A DNA stretch of 64,000 bases from Zonotrichia leucophrys gambelii. Taxonomy: Eukaryota; Chordata; Aves; Passeriformes; Passerellidae. The stretch covers positions 25,298,038 to 25,362,037 of the forward strand of contig NC_088173.1 of NCBI RefSeq assembly GCF_028769735.1, given 5' to 3'. Positions 1-12,850 of this stretch are shown piece after piece. Positions within the stretch are counted from its first letter, which is position 1, and the number at the start of each line of letters is the position of its first letter. Under the pieces are notes generated by a model that was given only the letters and a program-made list of their open reading frames with translations, did not search any database and was not told the origin of the DNA. The position numbers were made by a program, and so were the translations under genes.

Positions 1-470
1 GCATTAATATTTTCCAATAAAAAACACTAAGTATTTAATACAGCTGGGACTAGAATTGGTAATCACAGATATTTAACAATCTTAGACTGGATACTAAAGC
101 TCTTGTGTGAAGGAATTAGGGCTTTTTTTTATTACTGCTGTTAGGAATCCAAACATATTCGTAAAATTGAGGAGTTCCACAAACACAGAATAGGAAGAAA
201 TGAGAGGAGGACTCCCTATTATTGTGTTGGTTCATGTCACTTCCTGCCATCAGTGACACTGCCTTTCCATTAACATAACTAGATTTTAAGTCAGGGAAAA
301 AAGAAACAAAGATTTACACAGCTAGAAATAAAGTTAGAGAGTAAGACCAGACTCTAGTTTAAATTAACAATTGTTGTTACTTAGTTTTCTCTCTGGAGAA
401 GGAAACAGACTTGTCTTTATTGAGCAAGATATTATATTCTATTGCTACAAACCACCTGAAGAACTCTTAC

Positions 471-545
471 CTACAGCAACTGATTGACAAATGGTCACTT
501 TGGCAACCAAAGCTGCGTCCATACAGCCACAGAATCTTGGATCAG
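471..545 (-). CDS. Gene A candidate coding exon (most 3' seen)
   Basis: Possible 75-nt coding exon on the minus strand. Read on that strand it starts after ...CTGACCTGCAG and ends at a very good donor, TGTAG|GTAAGAG. Only one frame is open and it gives DPRFCGCMDAALVAKVTICQ and a few more residues. It enters and leaves in phase 1, which matches the phase-1 end of the candidate exon at 3,750-3,876. The plus strand is also open here, with its own CAG|GTCAGT donor and ...TTACCTACAG acceptor, so the strand rests mainly on agreement with the other minus-strand exons. The protein is not recognised. The gene would continue beyond the left edge of the window. Confidence 0.42.
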
Positions 546-3500
546 CTGCAGGTCAGTACATGTAAAAGCTTATACTCAATACATTTTGAATAAGGTGCCA
601 TTAGTCTTGGGAATATGTAGTCCTTCCAAACATCCTGCTAGATGAGCTTTTAGACAAGGCTTGATATTCCAAAGCATTCTAACGATCTGGGTTTAATAAA
701 ACAGGTTTGCAACACTGTCAGAGTTGCCAATTTATTCAGAGAGAGGAAACAACAACAAACTGAATGTTTGGCAAGCACGAGACTATCTACAACCCCTCAG
801 TTTCCTGAAGATACTTTGATATGATACTCTGGGAGCTTTTATGAGCTATTACAGAGAAACCAGACAGCTCCTTAATCCTTACAGAGCAGCACAAGTTAGG
901 ATGAGAAGAACAAGATCCTTGTTTCCCATGACAAAAAAGTCTCTCATCAGCACCAAGAATTGCAACAAACAGCACCAAAAAAGAGGTGGAAGCACTACAG
1001 GGAGGATAAAACCAGACACATGAAAAGCTGCTGAGAGATGGTGTTCATTTTCATAAAGCAAGTGTTTGGTGGTTCAGAAATAACAAACAAGGCACAAGGG
1101 TTTACCAGAAAGTTAATACTGAATTATAATCTAACAGCTATTTGTACTTTTTTCTAATCAATTTGAAAGAAAACCTAGGTATATAAAAACCAGGAATTAG
1201 TGGTTATTATGAAGTATCATTTCATATTTCTTCCCCTTTCTAATGTTGTTTGACTGGTATAAATGTTCCACCTGATACAACAAACACAATTTGGGAAACC
1301 AAACACACTGTAAGGTTTCCTGTGATTTCAAGCTTGTCTGTACTAATCCCAGTCTCATTTCACACCCACACATCAGGCTCCCTCCCTAGCTAGCTTGGGC
1401 TTCTCTTCTGTACATAGCTTCCTTATGACAATCTTGCAATTAACACCCACATCTCCTCCCTAAGTGATGCCAACTCTTCTATGAAACATTCAGTCTATGA
1501 AACCCACACCCTCTTTCATGCCCTTTCATCTGGCCCTTTTGCAAACTGGGAATAAGCATCTCTTGGGGAGGTGACTCATAAGGGTTCAGCCCTTTTCACA
1601 TTGTAAAAGAGCTTATCTAATAAAACACAGCACATGTACAATGTTGCATCAAGAACCAAATGATATTCATGCTTGTAGATCAGGCTGGGGAAAAGACTAA
1701 TCTGAATTTCCATCTGTCAGCTAACTAGTTTCACTGCAGAGTAAGATAAAGATGATCCAACAACAAGTCAAAGTCTAGGACCTCTGTCCCTTATTCAGCT
1801 TTTGTTGTAAAAGGTTTTCTAAAGTTTCTGTGCTCAATTTTTAAGCTCAGATAGAGAATACTAGTCTTTCCTCCTTCAACTCTTTTTGTATCCTACATTG
1901 TACGCACTGGAGTCAGGAGGAAAAAAGAAAACATACATTCTCCAGGTGACAAGCATTTAAATTATTTCATATCCTGTAAGCCAAATAATGTAGCAATATT
2001 CTGAAACAAACAAACAAAAAAAAAGAGGAGTCTTGCCAACTCAAGAAAATCCTGCTGTACAGGCTGTTGGGTTCTCATCAATGTGCCAAGGTAACCTACC
2101 TCTGACTTACAGGGCATGTAGGCCACAATAAATTTACTGTTCTCCAGAAGTTACAGGGCACTAAAAGACAGCTAAAGCACCTTTGATAATTGCTGTATAT
2201 TCATTTCACATGTAAGCAATTATTGTGATTGCCACAGGAATATTGCACAACAGTTACACTGTACAGGTGTGAACACAAACAGAAGTGGAACATGAAACAT
2301 TGACAGAATGCTCCAGAGCCCAGGGTGCCTAAAGCAGCTGCTGAGTGCTACTGGAGATTCTACCAGGCATCTGAAATCAGACTGAAGTCTCCAGCTCATT
2401 TTTCATAGGATGGGTGTCCATACCACAAAAACTGACTGTGACACCCAGCACTCCAAACAGCAAGCTCATGGCTCAGCAAACAGACTTCTGTTCTGAGCTA
2501 CCTGTTACACACACAGACACACACTTATCTTACCTGCAATTAAAGCATGTCAACAGGTCAGCAAGGAAAAATTGGCTCTGGCAGTTCTTTCATTTGGTGA
2601 AGAATCTAGACTTAAACTTTCTTCAGATTTCAGCAGCATTCAGCTTTCCACTACACACAAGGAAAGGCAGAGAAAGTAGAAAAGTAAAAATTATCATTCT
2701 CCATTAACAGAAATCTGGCAGTTTAAAAACTGAGAAGGAAAAAATCTCCATCTTAAAGAAAACAAGATAATAAACTCTCAAATACCCAGGAGTAGTAGTA
2801 ACAGAGGATGTTTCACACCACAAGACACGTCCACACAGACAAGGTCAGAGCTTCCAGGCTTTTCACCAATACCTAGTGAGAAGCCCTTGAAAACACCAAG
2901 GGCATCATCAGCTAAGAGTCCACAGCACTGCAGAAGCAATCCATATTTGCCTTCCTTGCTGCCTTCTGCTCACTGCTGCAACTGAAAAACATTTCCATCC
3001 ATGCTGCAACCCAAAAACAATCATGCATAACACACTGAATAAATCTGAAGCAATTAAGAAACTCTTCTGGCTAAAAAGTAACCACTGGGGAAAAAAAAAC
3101 CCCAAAAATACAGAAGCAGAAAAAAGTGGTATTACACTGAATAGTAAAGCTGGCTACACTGCCAAAAAACTGATTACAGAACTCACTTTTCAGACAAGAA
3201 ATGCATCATAACAGCATCTTGTTAAACAAGCCAAACACATGCAAGGGAGAAGGAGAAACCCACACCTTTCTGTCAACACTGAAGTAATTCATATAAATTT
3301 ATATTTGACATGTAACAAGGCTGCACACATACAGAAAAATGCAAGTATGAAAAGCGTGTCTATTCATTTACACAGTGCTTAGCATTCAAAATTGATTTTA
3401 CAGACATCCTGCTAACCTGCCTGACAGAAATTCCTCCAGACTACACAAATTAATTCAAAATAAGGAGACTGTCATTTTTCTGTGTCTTATAAGCAGGGAG

Positions 3501-3749
3501 GTAAAACTCTGAAAGTTCTCAGTATGCTGAAAGGAATCCTGCAAAAATTTAGAAAGTATATACATCAAGGCAAAAATATTTTTTATAAACGTAATTTTTA
3601 ACCAAGAACTCATAGTTTAAAACAGGTTCTTAAACAGCTTTCCCATCAGGGGAGCATGAACAAAACAGCCAAAAATTACAGCCTTATGGGAAGACTCTGT
3701 TTTTATATTGCAAATATAATATGGTTTCAGTACATGCAAGACTACTGAC
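546..3749 (-). other. Putative intron of gene A
   Basis: AT-rich non-coding DNA between two candidate minus-strand exons. A strong isolated donor-like site (TTGCAG|GTAAGATAAG on the minus strand, near 2,530) follows a short open stretch, but its phase does not fit the chain and its acceptor is weak, so it is not called. A good acceptor (GTTTTTCAG on the minus strand, near 2,985) leads into a frame that soon stops. No repeat family was recognised. Confidence 0.4.
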
Positions 3750-3876
3750 CCATTGCCAATTCATGCTCCTGAATTTCAGGGATGATTATATCAGGTTCCT
3801 CCACAGATGTAACCAAAAATTTCATGAAGAGACTTTTAGCATAATTTTCCCCCTCGACTACAACAAAGAGGTAGCC
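3750..3876 (-). CDS. Gene A candidate coding exon
   Basis: One of the best internal-exon candidates in the window. On the minus strand the acceptor is ...GGCTAATTTTTAG and the donor is ATGG|GTCAGT. The 127 nt encode 42 residues plus one base (phase 0 in, phase 1 out), beginning GYLFVVVEGENYAKSLFMKF and ending in an acidic stretch with PEIQEHELAM. Codons follow the purine-N-pyrimidine bias of real coding sequence, and the product has none of the Lys/Ile/Phe runs that chance ORFs in this AT-rich DNA give. The hydrophobic strand followed by acidic turns would suit a beta-rich domain, but that is inference. The family is not recognised. Confidence 0.62.
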
Positions 3877-5198
3877 CTAAAAATTAGCCAGTTTCCAAGT
3901 GAAATGGTAACAGGGTCAATCTCTCAATCCTCCAGATCATCTCTAAAACATTTCCTGTAGTAAAATACTGTTCACAAAATTCTACCTCACTAACCCTGCT
4001 ATTTTTAATATATTTTCTTATTACTCAAAATCATTACAAGTGAGGGCTCTAAAGGAAGAAGATTTCTCCACAATTTGTAATTAATAGTAACTTCTCTCCT
4101 GTTTGCTTCATACATTCATCGCATCTGGTCATAAAAACAAGGTTCCAAGTTTAATTTGTTGAACACATTCTCCCTATTTTTGTTTTGCTGTATCATTTAT
4201 CTGGGTAAATTTCCAAGCGGAGCCTATACACTTATGTTCTTGACCAGATTGTCTTTTGGATTAAACAATTATTTTTTCCCACAGACTCTATAGAAATAAC
4301 TCTTCCCAGCATATGTTGGAAAGGAGTATGTAATAATCATCTGTGGAGGGGCTTGAAGTAAACAGAATTAAGAGGACATTGGGGGAGGGCAAAACCTCTC
4401 AGCAGATTTGTTTTAAAAGATTCCAGCATGCATCTATCTAAACATCACCTTTTATCTAGAACCACAAGCCTGAAATTGAAAATTGGTACAAGAGACTGAA
4501 ACCAGAGCCAATGAAGAACGTGAAGAACATTTCCGACGTGGCTAGTGCATGATCTCAAATATATGCTTAATAAAAAATTACACAGTGGTGGCAATATTAG
4601 GGTTTCAGAGTTTCAGCTTCAAATATCAGTGTTTCAGCTTCAAAGTCCTGCAAGACTGACTCAATGAATCTTTGTTACTACTACCAAGGCAGTAAAGAAA
4701 ATCACAAAGGTCTGTTCTTTTGTAGGCTACAGAAGTTCTTTTGTAGTCTACGAAAATTTCTCTATGATATGCAGTTAATGTGCAGGTTTTAGAGAGAAGG
4801 CATTCAGAACATGGAACGATGTCCTGAACCAACATATGTAAAAAAATATGAATCTGAAACCTTAGCACCAAGCTATGGAAAATGTCCAGAACCTAAGTAC
4901 CTTTAGCTTCCTAAATAATTTGGGAAAAAAACACCCACATAAAACCAAACCCACACAAACACCCCTTAGGTTAAAATGCAAAAGAAAACTCAGTCTACTG
5001 TATGAAAGAACAAAAATTTGAATAATTCAGGAAGTTCCAATTTTGAATCATCCTTTTTAATATTATTTTTAAAAGCTGTAATTAAATTAAAGAAGCATGG
5101 TGATAATTGAACTGAGAGCTTCCTGTAGTTGTGGCCCAGGAGAGTCATATTAATCACACAGTATCACCAGTTTAGTATTGCCAGATAGGAAATAATAC
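3877..5198 (-). other. Putative intron of gene A
   Basis: Non-coding AT-rich sequence between candidate exons. It contains two small local duplications: GTTTCAGCTTCAAA twice at about 4,611-4,646, and GTTCTTTTGTAG(G/T)CTAC twice at about 4,712-4,750 with a 21-bp period. An 81-codon minus-strand ORF here (4,626-4,871) has no convincing splice frame and is not called. Confidence 0.35.
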
Positions 5199-5385
5199 AT
5201 CCTTATCTCCAGGGAGCACTGACACTGCGATCTCTTTGCAGGCACTGACAAACCACTTCTGCCAAGCACACTCTTGCCTTATGTAACGTTCTTGGAAGAG
5301 CAAATATTTTGCTTTTGCATCAAATACACAGCTTTTTAAAAGCAGGCAACCAGGTAAAAAATAATACACATCTGCATTCTGTATC
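5199..5385 (-). CDS. Gene A candidate coding exon
   Basis: On the minus strand an exceptionally strong pyrimidine tract (CTCTCGCTCCCTCTGTTCCCCTTCC region) ends in ACCCAG, followed by 187 nt open in one frame: IQNADVYYFLPGCLLLKSCV, then a Tyr/Trp/Arg-rich part with RYIRQECAWQKWF, ending VSVLPGDKD. It enters in phase 2, matching the phase-2 end of the exon at 9,646-9,690. If it ends at GAT|GTATTA it leaves in phase 0, matching the exon at 3,750-3,876. That donor is weak. If unused, the frame runs to a stop at 5,172-5,174 and this would instead be a terminal exon with a tail ending in WQY. Codon bias looks coding throughout. The family is not recognised. Confidence 0.6.
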
Positions 5386-8300
5386 CTGGGTGGTAAGGAA
5401 GGGGAACAGAGGGAGCGAGAGGAGATTAAAAAGGTTCTGACTTCTCATTTCTGAAAACTGCCACAGGTGAGGAAAACATAAAATGGTAGAAGAGCTGCTC
5501 AAAAACTTTGAACCAGACACAAAAATGTTTTATTTTATCTAATATTTTCTATCTCATGTGATTTATATGAATTTTCAATATTTTCTGGATCACAGTATTC
5601 ATACAAACCATATGATTCATAATTATAGGAATATAAGAAAAAATATATATCTCAGCTCACAATGCTTCAATAGCCTGAAATTGTCCTAAAATGAGAGTGG
5701 TGAGGCGTGCATATTAAGAAGCTTTAGAGCATAATCAATTCTTAGTAGTACCCTTCATGAATTAGGATGCTCTACTTTGTATTTTGAGATCACCAAATCA
5801 TAACAGACAGCAGTTTTCAATGTTTCCTCAGTCCACAACAGAGCAGACTTTCTTTTAACAGGCAAGTTACCAGGACACTCTCAGAATGGCAAAACCCTTT
5901 TCAAGGATTTACACATTCTCTTTGTCTCCCTCTGTTTTGTTTTTTTTTTAACACAATTAATTTTGAGCTCAGGGTTATACTGCATTTTATTTGTGAGGAA
6001 AGTTGTCCTTAGAGACTGTATTGCATCCCATGCATCTTAACCTACACCACTACCCAAGCTGGATATTATGAAAGATGCATAGCTTTGTGGTTTGGGAAAT
6101 TCAAATTGCTTTCCTTATCTTTCCCCTTCATGTGAAAGCCCAAGAAAATAATCCTAGAAACCATAGTCCACAGATCTATGAATCAATACAAATACTCCAA
6201 GTACCAACAGATACCATTCAAAACAGCAGATGGACTTTAAAATATTAAGAAGGAAGCATGTTCCGGTTTCATACATGCATGAATTAAGATAACAAACACA
6301 TCCTAGAGGTGATACCTCCTGGGAAATCTCCCTCTGTGAGTAACAAACCAGAAATCTTCTAAACTGCTAATTTTACATGAAAATGGGCCTATTTGCTTTT
6401 GATTTAAAGATCAGTTGACACTGCAAGGCTTCCTCAAATCCTTGTATTCCTTCTGCTATTCACAGTTTTGCTGAATAACATGCAGCTGAAATTAAACCCC
6501 TTGTTTAATGTCACTGTTGTTATCCCTATCATTTGGACAAGAAATATCATGCAGTGAAGAAGCCTTTCTGCTTTGGACTGTTACTGGGCAAACAATTAAA
6601 GAAAAAGAATTAGTGCATTCACATAAACACAGGCTACGAGGGCAGCACAATAGAGGGCTGTTAACAACATACAGCAGGTTACATGAAAGAGTTTTCCAAA
6701 TTTTCACTAGCACAAGCTGATTAGGTCTGCGTGGCAGAGAGCAGACTCACACAGGTCTGGAAGCAGTAAAACCCTAGTGGCTTGGATGCAACACCACACA
6801 AATATGAAAAATTGTTTTCAAAGCTAATCCAGGCATCTTCACACCACACTTCCTTGCACTCCCTGTTCTAGGATTTGCTCCTGCAGAGCCAGGGTGGGTA
6901 CAGCCATGCCCACAGTCACTTTTTCGTGTTGTTATCTCTGACAGGGAGTTCTAGCTACTTTTCAACAGCCACAGCACTGCAAAGCCTCCCTCATCTACTC
7001 CATGCAGGTGAAAAGGAAAAAAAAAACAACAGAGAAAGAGGCAGAATGTTTTGATATCTTCTAGATCCTCCCTGTCAGTTGAAATATAAGAGTAGAGGTA
7101 CTGCAGTGAATTCTCAGTACTGTGCTCTCCCTGGATTTTACACATCATGCTGCACCACAGTAACCATCTCCGTTTTGTACTCAAAGGATGAAAAAAAACA
7201 CCTCAAAGTCATCTTGTCCTTCCCCCTGTGCCATGGTAACACACATCATGTTTCTGTCACAACTCACAGCTGCTTTCATTACCTGTTCTTAAAATCATAC
7301 ATAACTTTTTCTGATAATATATTCCAATGTAATTCAGTCTTACCAAGCAAGGAAAGAAAACAGATCACTGCAAAAAACACATTTATCTCATACACTTAGA
7401 CAAACCCTCACTTTCTCATTTCTCCACTGTCTTCTTCACTTCTTTGAAGCTAAAATAACAGTTTATTCAGTCATTCCTACAGACATCCAGGTATCCTTAC
7501 TGCTCTTCTCCAGACTCCTTCCAATGGGTTCATATTCCCTTCTTTTTTTCCTTTTAAACTATTTTTAAATTAATTCCATCTTCAAAACATGACACTACAT
7601 CAATATTGGCTGGAAAGATTACTTCATTTGACTTGTAGAACATATTTCCATTTACATATATATGGTGCAGACACAGGATCCCACAGCAAGAACTGGAAAG
7701 GTCCTTAAGGTCAACTGAAACAAGCCTCAGAGAGAAGCATTTGGTCCTTCCGGCCTTCTCCGACTGCTCCCACCACACAGGAGGCAGAAATTACTTTAAA
7801 GAAGCCTTGCTGTGTTTGAAATAAGGAACTGTGTTATAGGGCTTTGCAATACAAACTTCAGTCCCAACTTAAGAACCAGCTTTATTTAAGAAAACCTTCT
7901 AAGAGCAGAATTCAATCACTTTGACTGAAGATATTATTTAATTTTACAATTCTATAACAATGCTGACTCCTGTTATTCTTCTTGTCTACTAAAATATATA
8001 AATACTTCCTGTATATATCTAAAATAATCTCACACCCCTAAACAAGAACACTATCTCATTAGTCCATTTCTAGGGAAAACCATGTTTTTCAAGTAGTTTA
8101 GCACTTGCCCACAGTCAATTCTTTAATAAGAATGAAATTTTGACAGTTTCTATAATAGAGTCAAGCTACCAGACACCTACTGCTCCTCTTCTGTTAGCAT
8201 TTTGGAAAGAGAAATTCTATTAATCTAATGGTTTAATCTTAAAAATAAAATCATATGGGCTACCGCTTATTTCTTTGTAATCTTCTACTGCTTTGGGAGG

Positions 8301-9645
8301 GTTTCATTTCCAAGAAAACTACTAGAACAGATAAACAACTGCGTCTACTTGCCCCTTGGCCCTGACACCTGCACAGACAGACACTGCAATCCCCCTGCTC
8401 AGTGGCACAGCATTACACACACCCTCCCTGAGTTAAGGAACTGCAGCAGCTCAAGGATTACATCAGCCAGCCCTTACTCTTTCAACAGCGTTTTTGTAAA
8501 CCTTCAAACTTAAACTTCCCTAACTGCTCTAAAACTCACTCTTTCCTCACACCAGCTTAGGGCTTTAGCACTTGCCTTGGACATCATGTTCCCCTCCAAG
8601 TCCTAGTATCTTTTATTGGACCTGAGGTGAAGAAACAAACAAAAAAAGACCTCAGCCTGCTTTGCATTATCTGTCCACAGCTCCACTAGTCAAACAGGAG
8701 CAAACCTCCTCTGACTTTCTTTTTGCTACCTTTCTATTTCTATAACGATTTCTCATTATTCTTTTTGAGTTAGCCATTCTGAATTTTTAATTATATGTAT
8801 GTGTGCTTTATTTTTGCACTTGTCCTTGGCAATCCAGCTGGGAATTCCTTTCCCTCCTTGCATTTGATGTCAAAGGGCTCACTAGTAGCCAAGCCAGCCT
8901 TTCCCTACTTTTCATATTTTCCCCCGTGGAAGAATAGTTTCAATTTCTGCATTAGCATATGCCACAGACTCCAATATTCCTGCTTCTGAATAAATCATAT
9001 TTTTATCTCAGAATATTTAAATGTACTTTGAATTATAACTGATTAGACCACATTGTCTCCTGACACCAAGCCCAATGCCAAGTGCTCCTGAAACGTTGCT
9101 GTTGACTTGATGCCTCTTTTAAATCTGAACCGTTGTTACTTTAAATGTTTGCAAAACAAATGCACACTAGTAAGAGGATATGCCTTGCTGCCAATACAAC
9201 AAAATTTTATCCCGCTCACTTGCTACTACTTTAAAATCAAACAGTAATGTTTCAGCTAATGAATGTAAGTTGCTAAAAACAGTACTGGCAAAAGATACAA
9301 TTTGCAAATAAGCATGCATTATAAATGCAGTCTTTGCTAAACCCCCTTAGTTGTTGCTCTCTGAACATTTTTTTCAAACAATAAAGGTTCTCGTGAGAAG
9401 AAAAAAAAGTTCTCCAAGTTCAAGGATTCCACTGGCATCAAAGCAAAACAAACCCAGACCCTAACTAGCTGAAGGAAATTTTTCAAAAGAATCTCAATAC
9501 TATTGTGTGTTCTGCTTTATCAACATCAGCAAGTCAGGAACCCATAAGCACTGGGCTGACAAACAACACCCCTGTAAAAATCATGCCAGCAAAATATGCT
9601 GAAAGCAGATGCAAGCACTGACAGTCATAAAAATCTCTGTGTTAC
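5386..9645 (-). other. Putative intron of gene A
   Basis: About 4.3 kb without a confident exon or repeat. A 74-codon minus-strand ORF at 7,554-7,778 reads protein-like in part but has no usable donor before its stop. The piece near 7,680-7,720 (ggaaaggtccttaaggtc) resembles the 3' end of an old CR1-type repeat. The remainder is AT-rich with short A and T runs. Confidence 0.3.
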
Positions 9646-9690
9646 CTGGCAGCAAGTTCAAGGAAATATCTTACAGTGTTGTTCACACTA
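9646..9690 (-). CDS. Gene A candidate short coding exon
   Basis: A 45-nt candidate microexon on the minus strand. The acceptor ...CTTAATATTTTGGTCCCAG is strong and the donor CTGCCAG|GTAACA is acceptable. The only open frame (phase 2 in, phase 2 out) gives SVNNTVRYFLELAA plus a split Arg codon. Its phase-2 end fits the phase-2 start of the exon at 5,385. It is short enough to arise by chance, and the phase match upstream (10,042) fails, so confidence is limited. The plus strand carries an overlapping 92-codon ORF (9,596-9,874) that I regard as a shadow. Confidence 0.38.
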
Positions 9691-9996
9691 CTGGGACCAA
9701 AATATTAAGAACAGAATCATTGCAAAGGCAAATCAGTTTCTGTCCTCCATGCTTTTCCTCCACTCAAAATGTACTCTCACTTCACAGGCTTCTCATCCTA
9801 TGCATATGTTTCAAGAAGCTGATAAAGAACTTTCTAATTGTTTACCTGAAACCACTCCAAGCAGGCAAGCATAATTAATCTTAATGCAAGTCAGCAATTC
9901 AGAAAGGAAATTATCCTGTTACACCTATTGCTGACTATGTGTTCTTATGTGTTCTCTGCTTCCGTGTACTGAATGGAAAACTGGCCAATTTAAAGG

Positions 9997-10027
9997 AAAA
10001 AAGAAAAAAAAAAAAAAAGAAAAAAAA
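9997..10027 (+). repeat. A-rich tract
   Basis: A nearly pure run of about 30 A residues with a few G. On the minus strand it is a T-rich tract just inside the proposed donor at 10,041, a position where U-rich intronic sequence can help recognition of a weak donor. No SINE or retrocopy body was recognised next to it. Confidence 0.8.
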
Positions 10028-10041
10028 TTCACAATCCATAC

Positions 10042-10223
10042 CAAAGGCATTTCAAGGACATTGGGTGATTTGAGAACAACATCAGAGCCAAAATAAAAAG
10101 GAGCAACACACACTTTTCTGAAGATTTTTATGGTTTGCAGCAAAATTTTTGGCTGCTTAGCACCTGTTGTCACTTTACCTTGGTAAATTCTAATTCCACT
10201 CACAGAGAGGAACAGAGCCCTCA
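10042..10223 (-). CDS. Gene A candidate coding exon, 5' edge uncertain
   Basis: The minus strand is open for about 60 codons ending at the donor CCTTTG|GTATGG. The frame includes LFLSVSGIRIYQGKVTTGAK and VCVAPFYFGSDVVLKSPNVL, rich in short beta-like segments and with coding-type codon bias. The acceptor is unclear. TTTTGGAAG at 10,224 gives phase 1, while GTTCCTCTCTGTGAG (a better pyrimidine tract, exon start about 10,206) or the next AATTAG gives phase 2. The end is phase 0. Neither end matches its current neighbours (11,673 ends phase 0; 9,690 begins phase 2), so an exon may be missing or a boundary may be misplaced. No family is recognised. Confidence 0.45.
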
Positions 10224-11672
10224 CTTCCAAAACAAATCCACATTATATGTTGTGGCTGGGGGCATGCACTTCTTGCAAAGTCCAGCACTGGGAATCAATG
10301 AGTTCCTCAAAAGTGGAGATAAACTTTTGACCACCACAGGTTTTCTTACAGGAATATGGAATTTATAACACTGAGCTGAAACACATTAATGGCACGAGTG
10401 AAGTGTAAAAATGCCACGAACTTGCCAAGAGGAAGCAGCACAGTTCTGTTTACTAACAACCATGGGTCCAGTGCAGCAACTTACTGATGTTCCACCTTCA
10501 ACTTATCATTATGAAAGGCATACCTCCCCACTCAGGCTTCCTTCTTCCCTTGTATGTTTAAGGCATACATGTTTACAGAAGCACTACTCAGGATCGTGCC
10601 AGTGCAGTGATGAAGCAGAAAACCAAGTTATCTCTCCCTCTCAGGTCTGCTGTGTTAGGGCAGGAGCCTGCCACAGCAAGATGAGTTAATTCACTAACAA
10701 CCCATGCTACTTCTTGGGCTTGGCTGCACAACAGCAACTTTTTAACCACAGCTCTCTGATTAGTGTGTAAAAAACCTAAACATCTGAAAATTATTTCGTT
10801 ATTACAATTATATTAACTGTTAATTGTTAATAAAACTAACTCAAAAGTATAATATTCTCTCCTGCTCAGCGGTATCTGAGGTTTTACAAAAGATTTTGTG
10901 AATGCAAGTGGGATTGATTCTTCAGCAGTTTAACTCTCCAACTGTTAGCCAACAGCTAAATTTAAGTTACAATCCAAAGGTTTACTGAAATATAAAGACT
11001 GTCAATACTTTAAGACTTTGATTTGTTTCACATGCTGTACGAAATCCTTCCAACTGTGAGCTTGTTCAAGGCCGTCATTTGATCAGTTCTGCAGGCAAAC
11101 TCCACTTGTATTGCTAGAATAGTCTTTCTATATAAAAACTTTCACAGAAAGAAATCCTTCCCTTCACCAATATATAATCCAGGCAACTTGCAAAAATGAG
11201 CTAGAATCAGAAGGATAATGAGCACAATTGTCTTTCAGTATTAGTTACTGACACAAAGAATCTAGAGTGTTTTCATTACCCCACAGCTTTCCTGTCTTTA
11301 CAAGAAAAAAAAAGAAAAATACAAGTTCTTCTAAGGCATGCAAATGTTTAAATAAACAAAACCGTGTCTGTCATATGCTTGGAGACTACAGTAGCGGCAG
11401 AAAGGGAGAAAACATTTGACTGTGCTTCTAAAGCTAAATGGCAAAAATTACATTATAAGAATTTGCCTCATACTTTTAGCACTAATCTAGCTGTGCTATG
11501 TATGCTCTCATACAAAAAGTAGGTAATACCATGCTCATTATGTCTAGATCAGAATTAACTGTCATGGTCTAACTTTACTGTATGCATAGGCAATTCAGTA
11601 TTGTATCAAAAACTGACCTTTTTTAAAGGAAAGGAAAAAGATAAAGAAGTCATTGATTTCCCAATAACTCAC
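10224..11672 (-). other. Putative intron of gene A
   Basis: AT-rich sequence with no recognised repeat or convincing exon. A 92-codon plus-strand ORF at 10,411-10,689 lacks splice support. Confidence 0.3.
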
Positions 11673-11846
11673 CACCCATGGCAAGCCACCACGGTCACAA
11701 ATAGAATAAATTTCAGGACAAATTTTCCAACTGCTAGGAGAAGTTGCTGCATTTGGTTCAAGGATAATCTGAGTCAAAGTTTCAACTACATACTGGGCCT
11801 CCTGCATACAGATAGCTATGACTGTGTCATGTTTCCAAACTTTCCT
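11673..11846 (-). CDS. Gene A candidate coding exon
   Basis: A textbook internal exon on the minus strand: acceptor TTTAATTTGCAG, donor GGGTG|GTGAGT, and exactly 174 nt (58 codons) in phase 0 to phase 0. The product starts RKVWKHDTVIAICMQEAQYV, continues through an LTQIILEP segment and ends with ICDRGGLPWV. It is rich in Trp, Cys and Gln and free of low-complexity residues, unlike chance ORFs nearby, and its codons show the RNY bias. The first half looks like an amphipathic helix (inference). The protein family is not recognised. The upstream candidate at 14,831-14,889 ends in phase 0 and would join correctly. Confidence 0.6.
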
Positions 11847-12341
11847 CTGCAAATTAAATGTAATCTCACTTGATAGCATAGGTAACACATTCTTAGATTA
11901 TGTCCTCACATGCTTTGAGCATGTATCACCACTCTCAGAAGCTCTTATCTCACCTGCTCTGTTTCAATTCCACATGGAATTGCCTCACCTGGACATGCCC
12001 TTCAGGATCACCTTAGAGAAGAATTTTTTGGCCACATGGTTTAACATGCAAAGCATTCTTGTCATACCATCACTGAGTCCTCAACTGAGACACCCCTACC
12101 TTACTAATAGCAAGTCATGATCAATGCCTACGACAGAAAGTAAGGGAAGATTGAGCCCCAAAGCTCCTCAGTGTTCATAATGCTAACTTCAGCTGCTGCA
12201 TGCTTCCTTACCATCACAGCACTTCCACAGTTAAAGCTGACTCCTTAAAATGCACTGGTGTGTTATAATGGAGTGATACTAAGCCAGAGGCACTTACTGT
12301 ACACATTCACAAGTGCATTCAAAACTGTTCTTTTAATTCAC

Positions 12342-12850
12342 TAGAACCACAGAACTATTAAGGCTGGCAAAGACCTTCAAGATCAGTAAGTGCAACCTGT
12401 GACTGAACATCACCATGTCAATTAAACCACTGCACCAAGCCACATCCAGTCATTTCTGGAACACTCCCAGGGAGGGTGACTCCACCCCTTCCCTGGGCAG
12501 CCCATGCCAATGCTTAACAACCTCTTCAGTGAGGAAAATATTCCTAATGTCCAGCCTGAATCTCCCCTGGCACAGCTTGAGGCAATCCTCTCTTGTTGCT
12601 TGCCTGGAAGAAGAGACCAACACCCACCAGGTTTTCAAGCTTTTGTAGAGAGTGGTAAGGTCTCCCTTGAGCCTCCTTTTCTCCAGGCTACACATCTCCA
12701 CATCCCTCAGCCACCCCTCACAGGAGTCACTCTCTAAACTCTTCACCAGCTTCTCTGTCCTTCTCTGGACATGTTCCAGAACCTCAACATCCTTTTTGTG
12801 AGGGGCCCAGAACTGGACTGAGCACCTGAGGTGCAACCTCAGCAACTTGA
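12342..12850 (-). mobile_element. CR1 LINE 3' fragment
   Basis: A 5'-truncated avian CR1 retrotransposon lying on the minus strand. The minus strand encodes the reverse-transcriptase C-terminal tail typical of CR1 (the part around FWAPHKKDVEVLEHVQRR, then LPREG...SPSL). The plus strand shows the reverse complement of the CR1 3' region, with its characteristic 'agaaccacagaactattaaggctgg' edge at the left. It is interrupted by frameshifts and has no intact ORF. It lies inside the putative gene A intron between 11.8 and 14.8 kb. Confidence 0.93.

Noticed and set aside
2908..3105. Minus-strand exon starting after GTTTTTCAG
   Set aside because: The open frame stops within about 25 codons without a donor, and it would end gene A before the 471-545 exon.
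12450..12845. 131-codon minus-strand ORF
   Set aside because: CR1 reverse-transcriptase tail, not a host gene.
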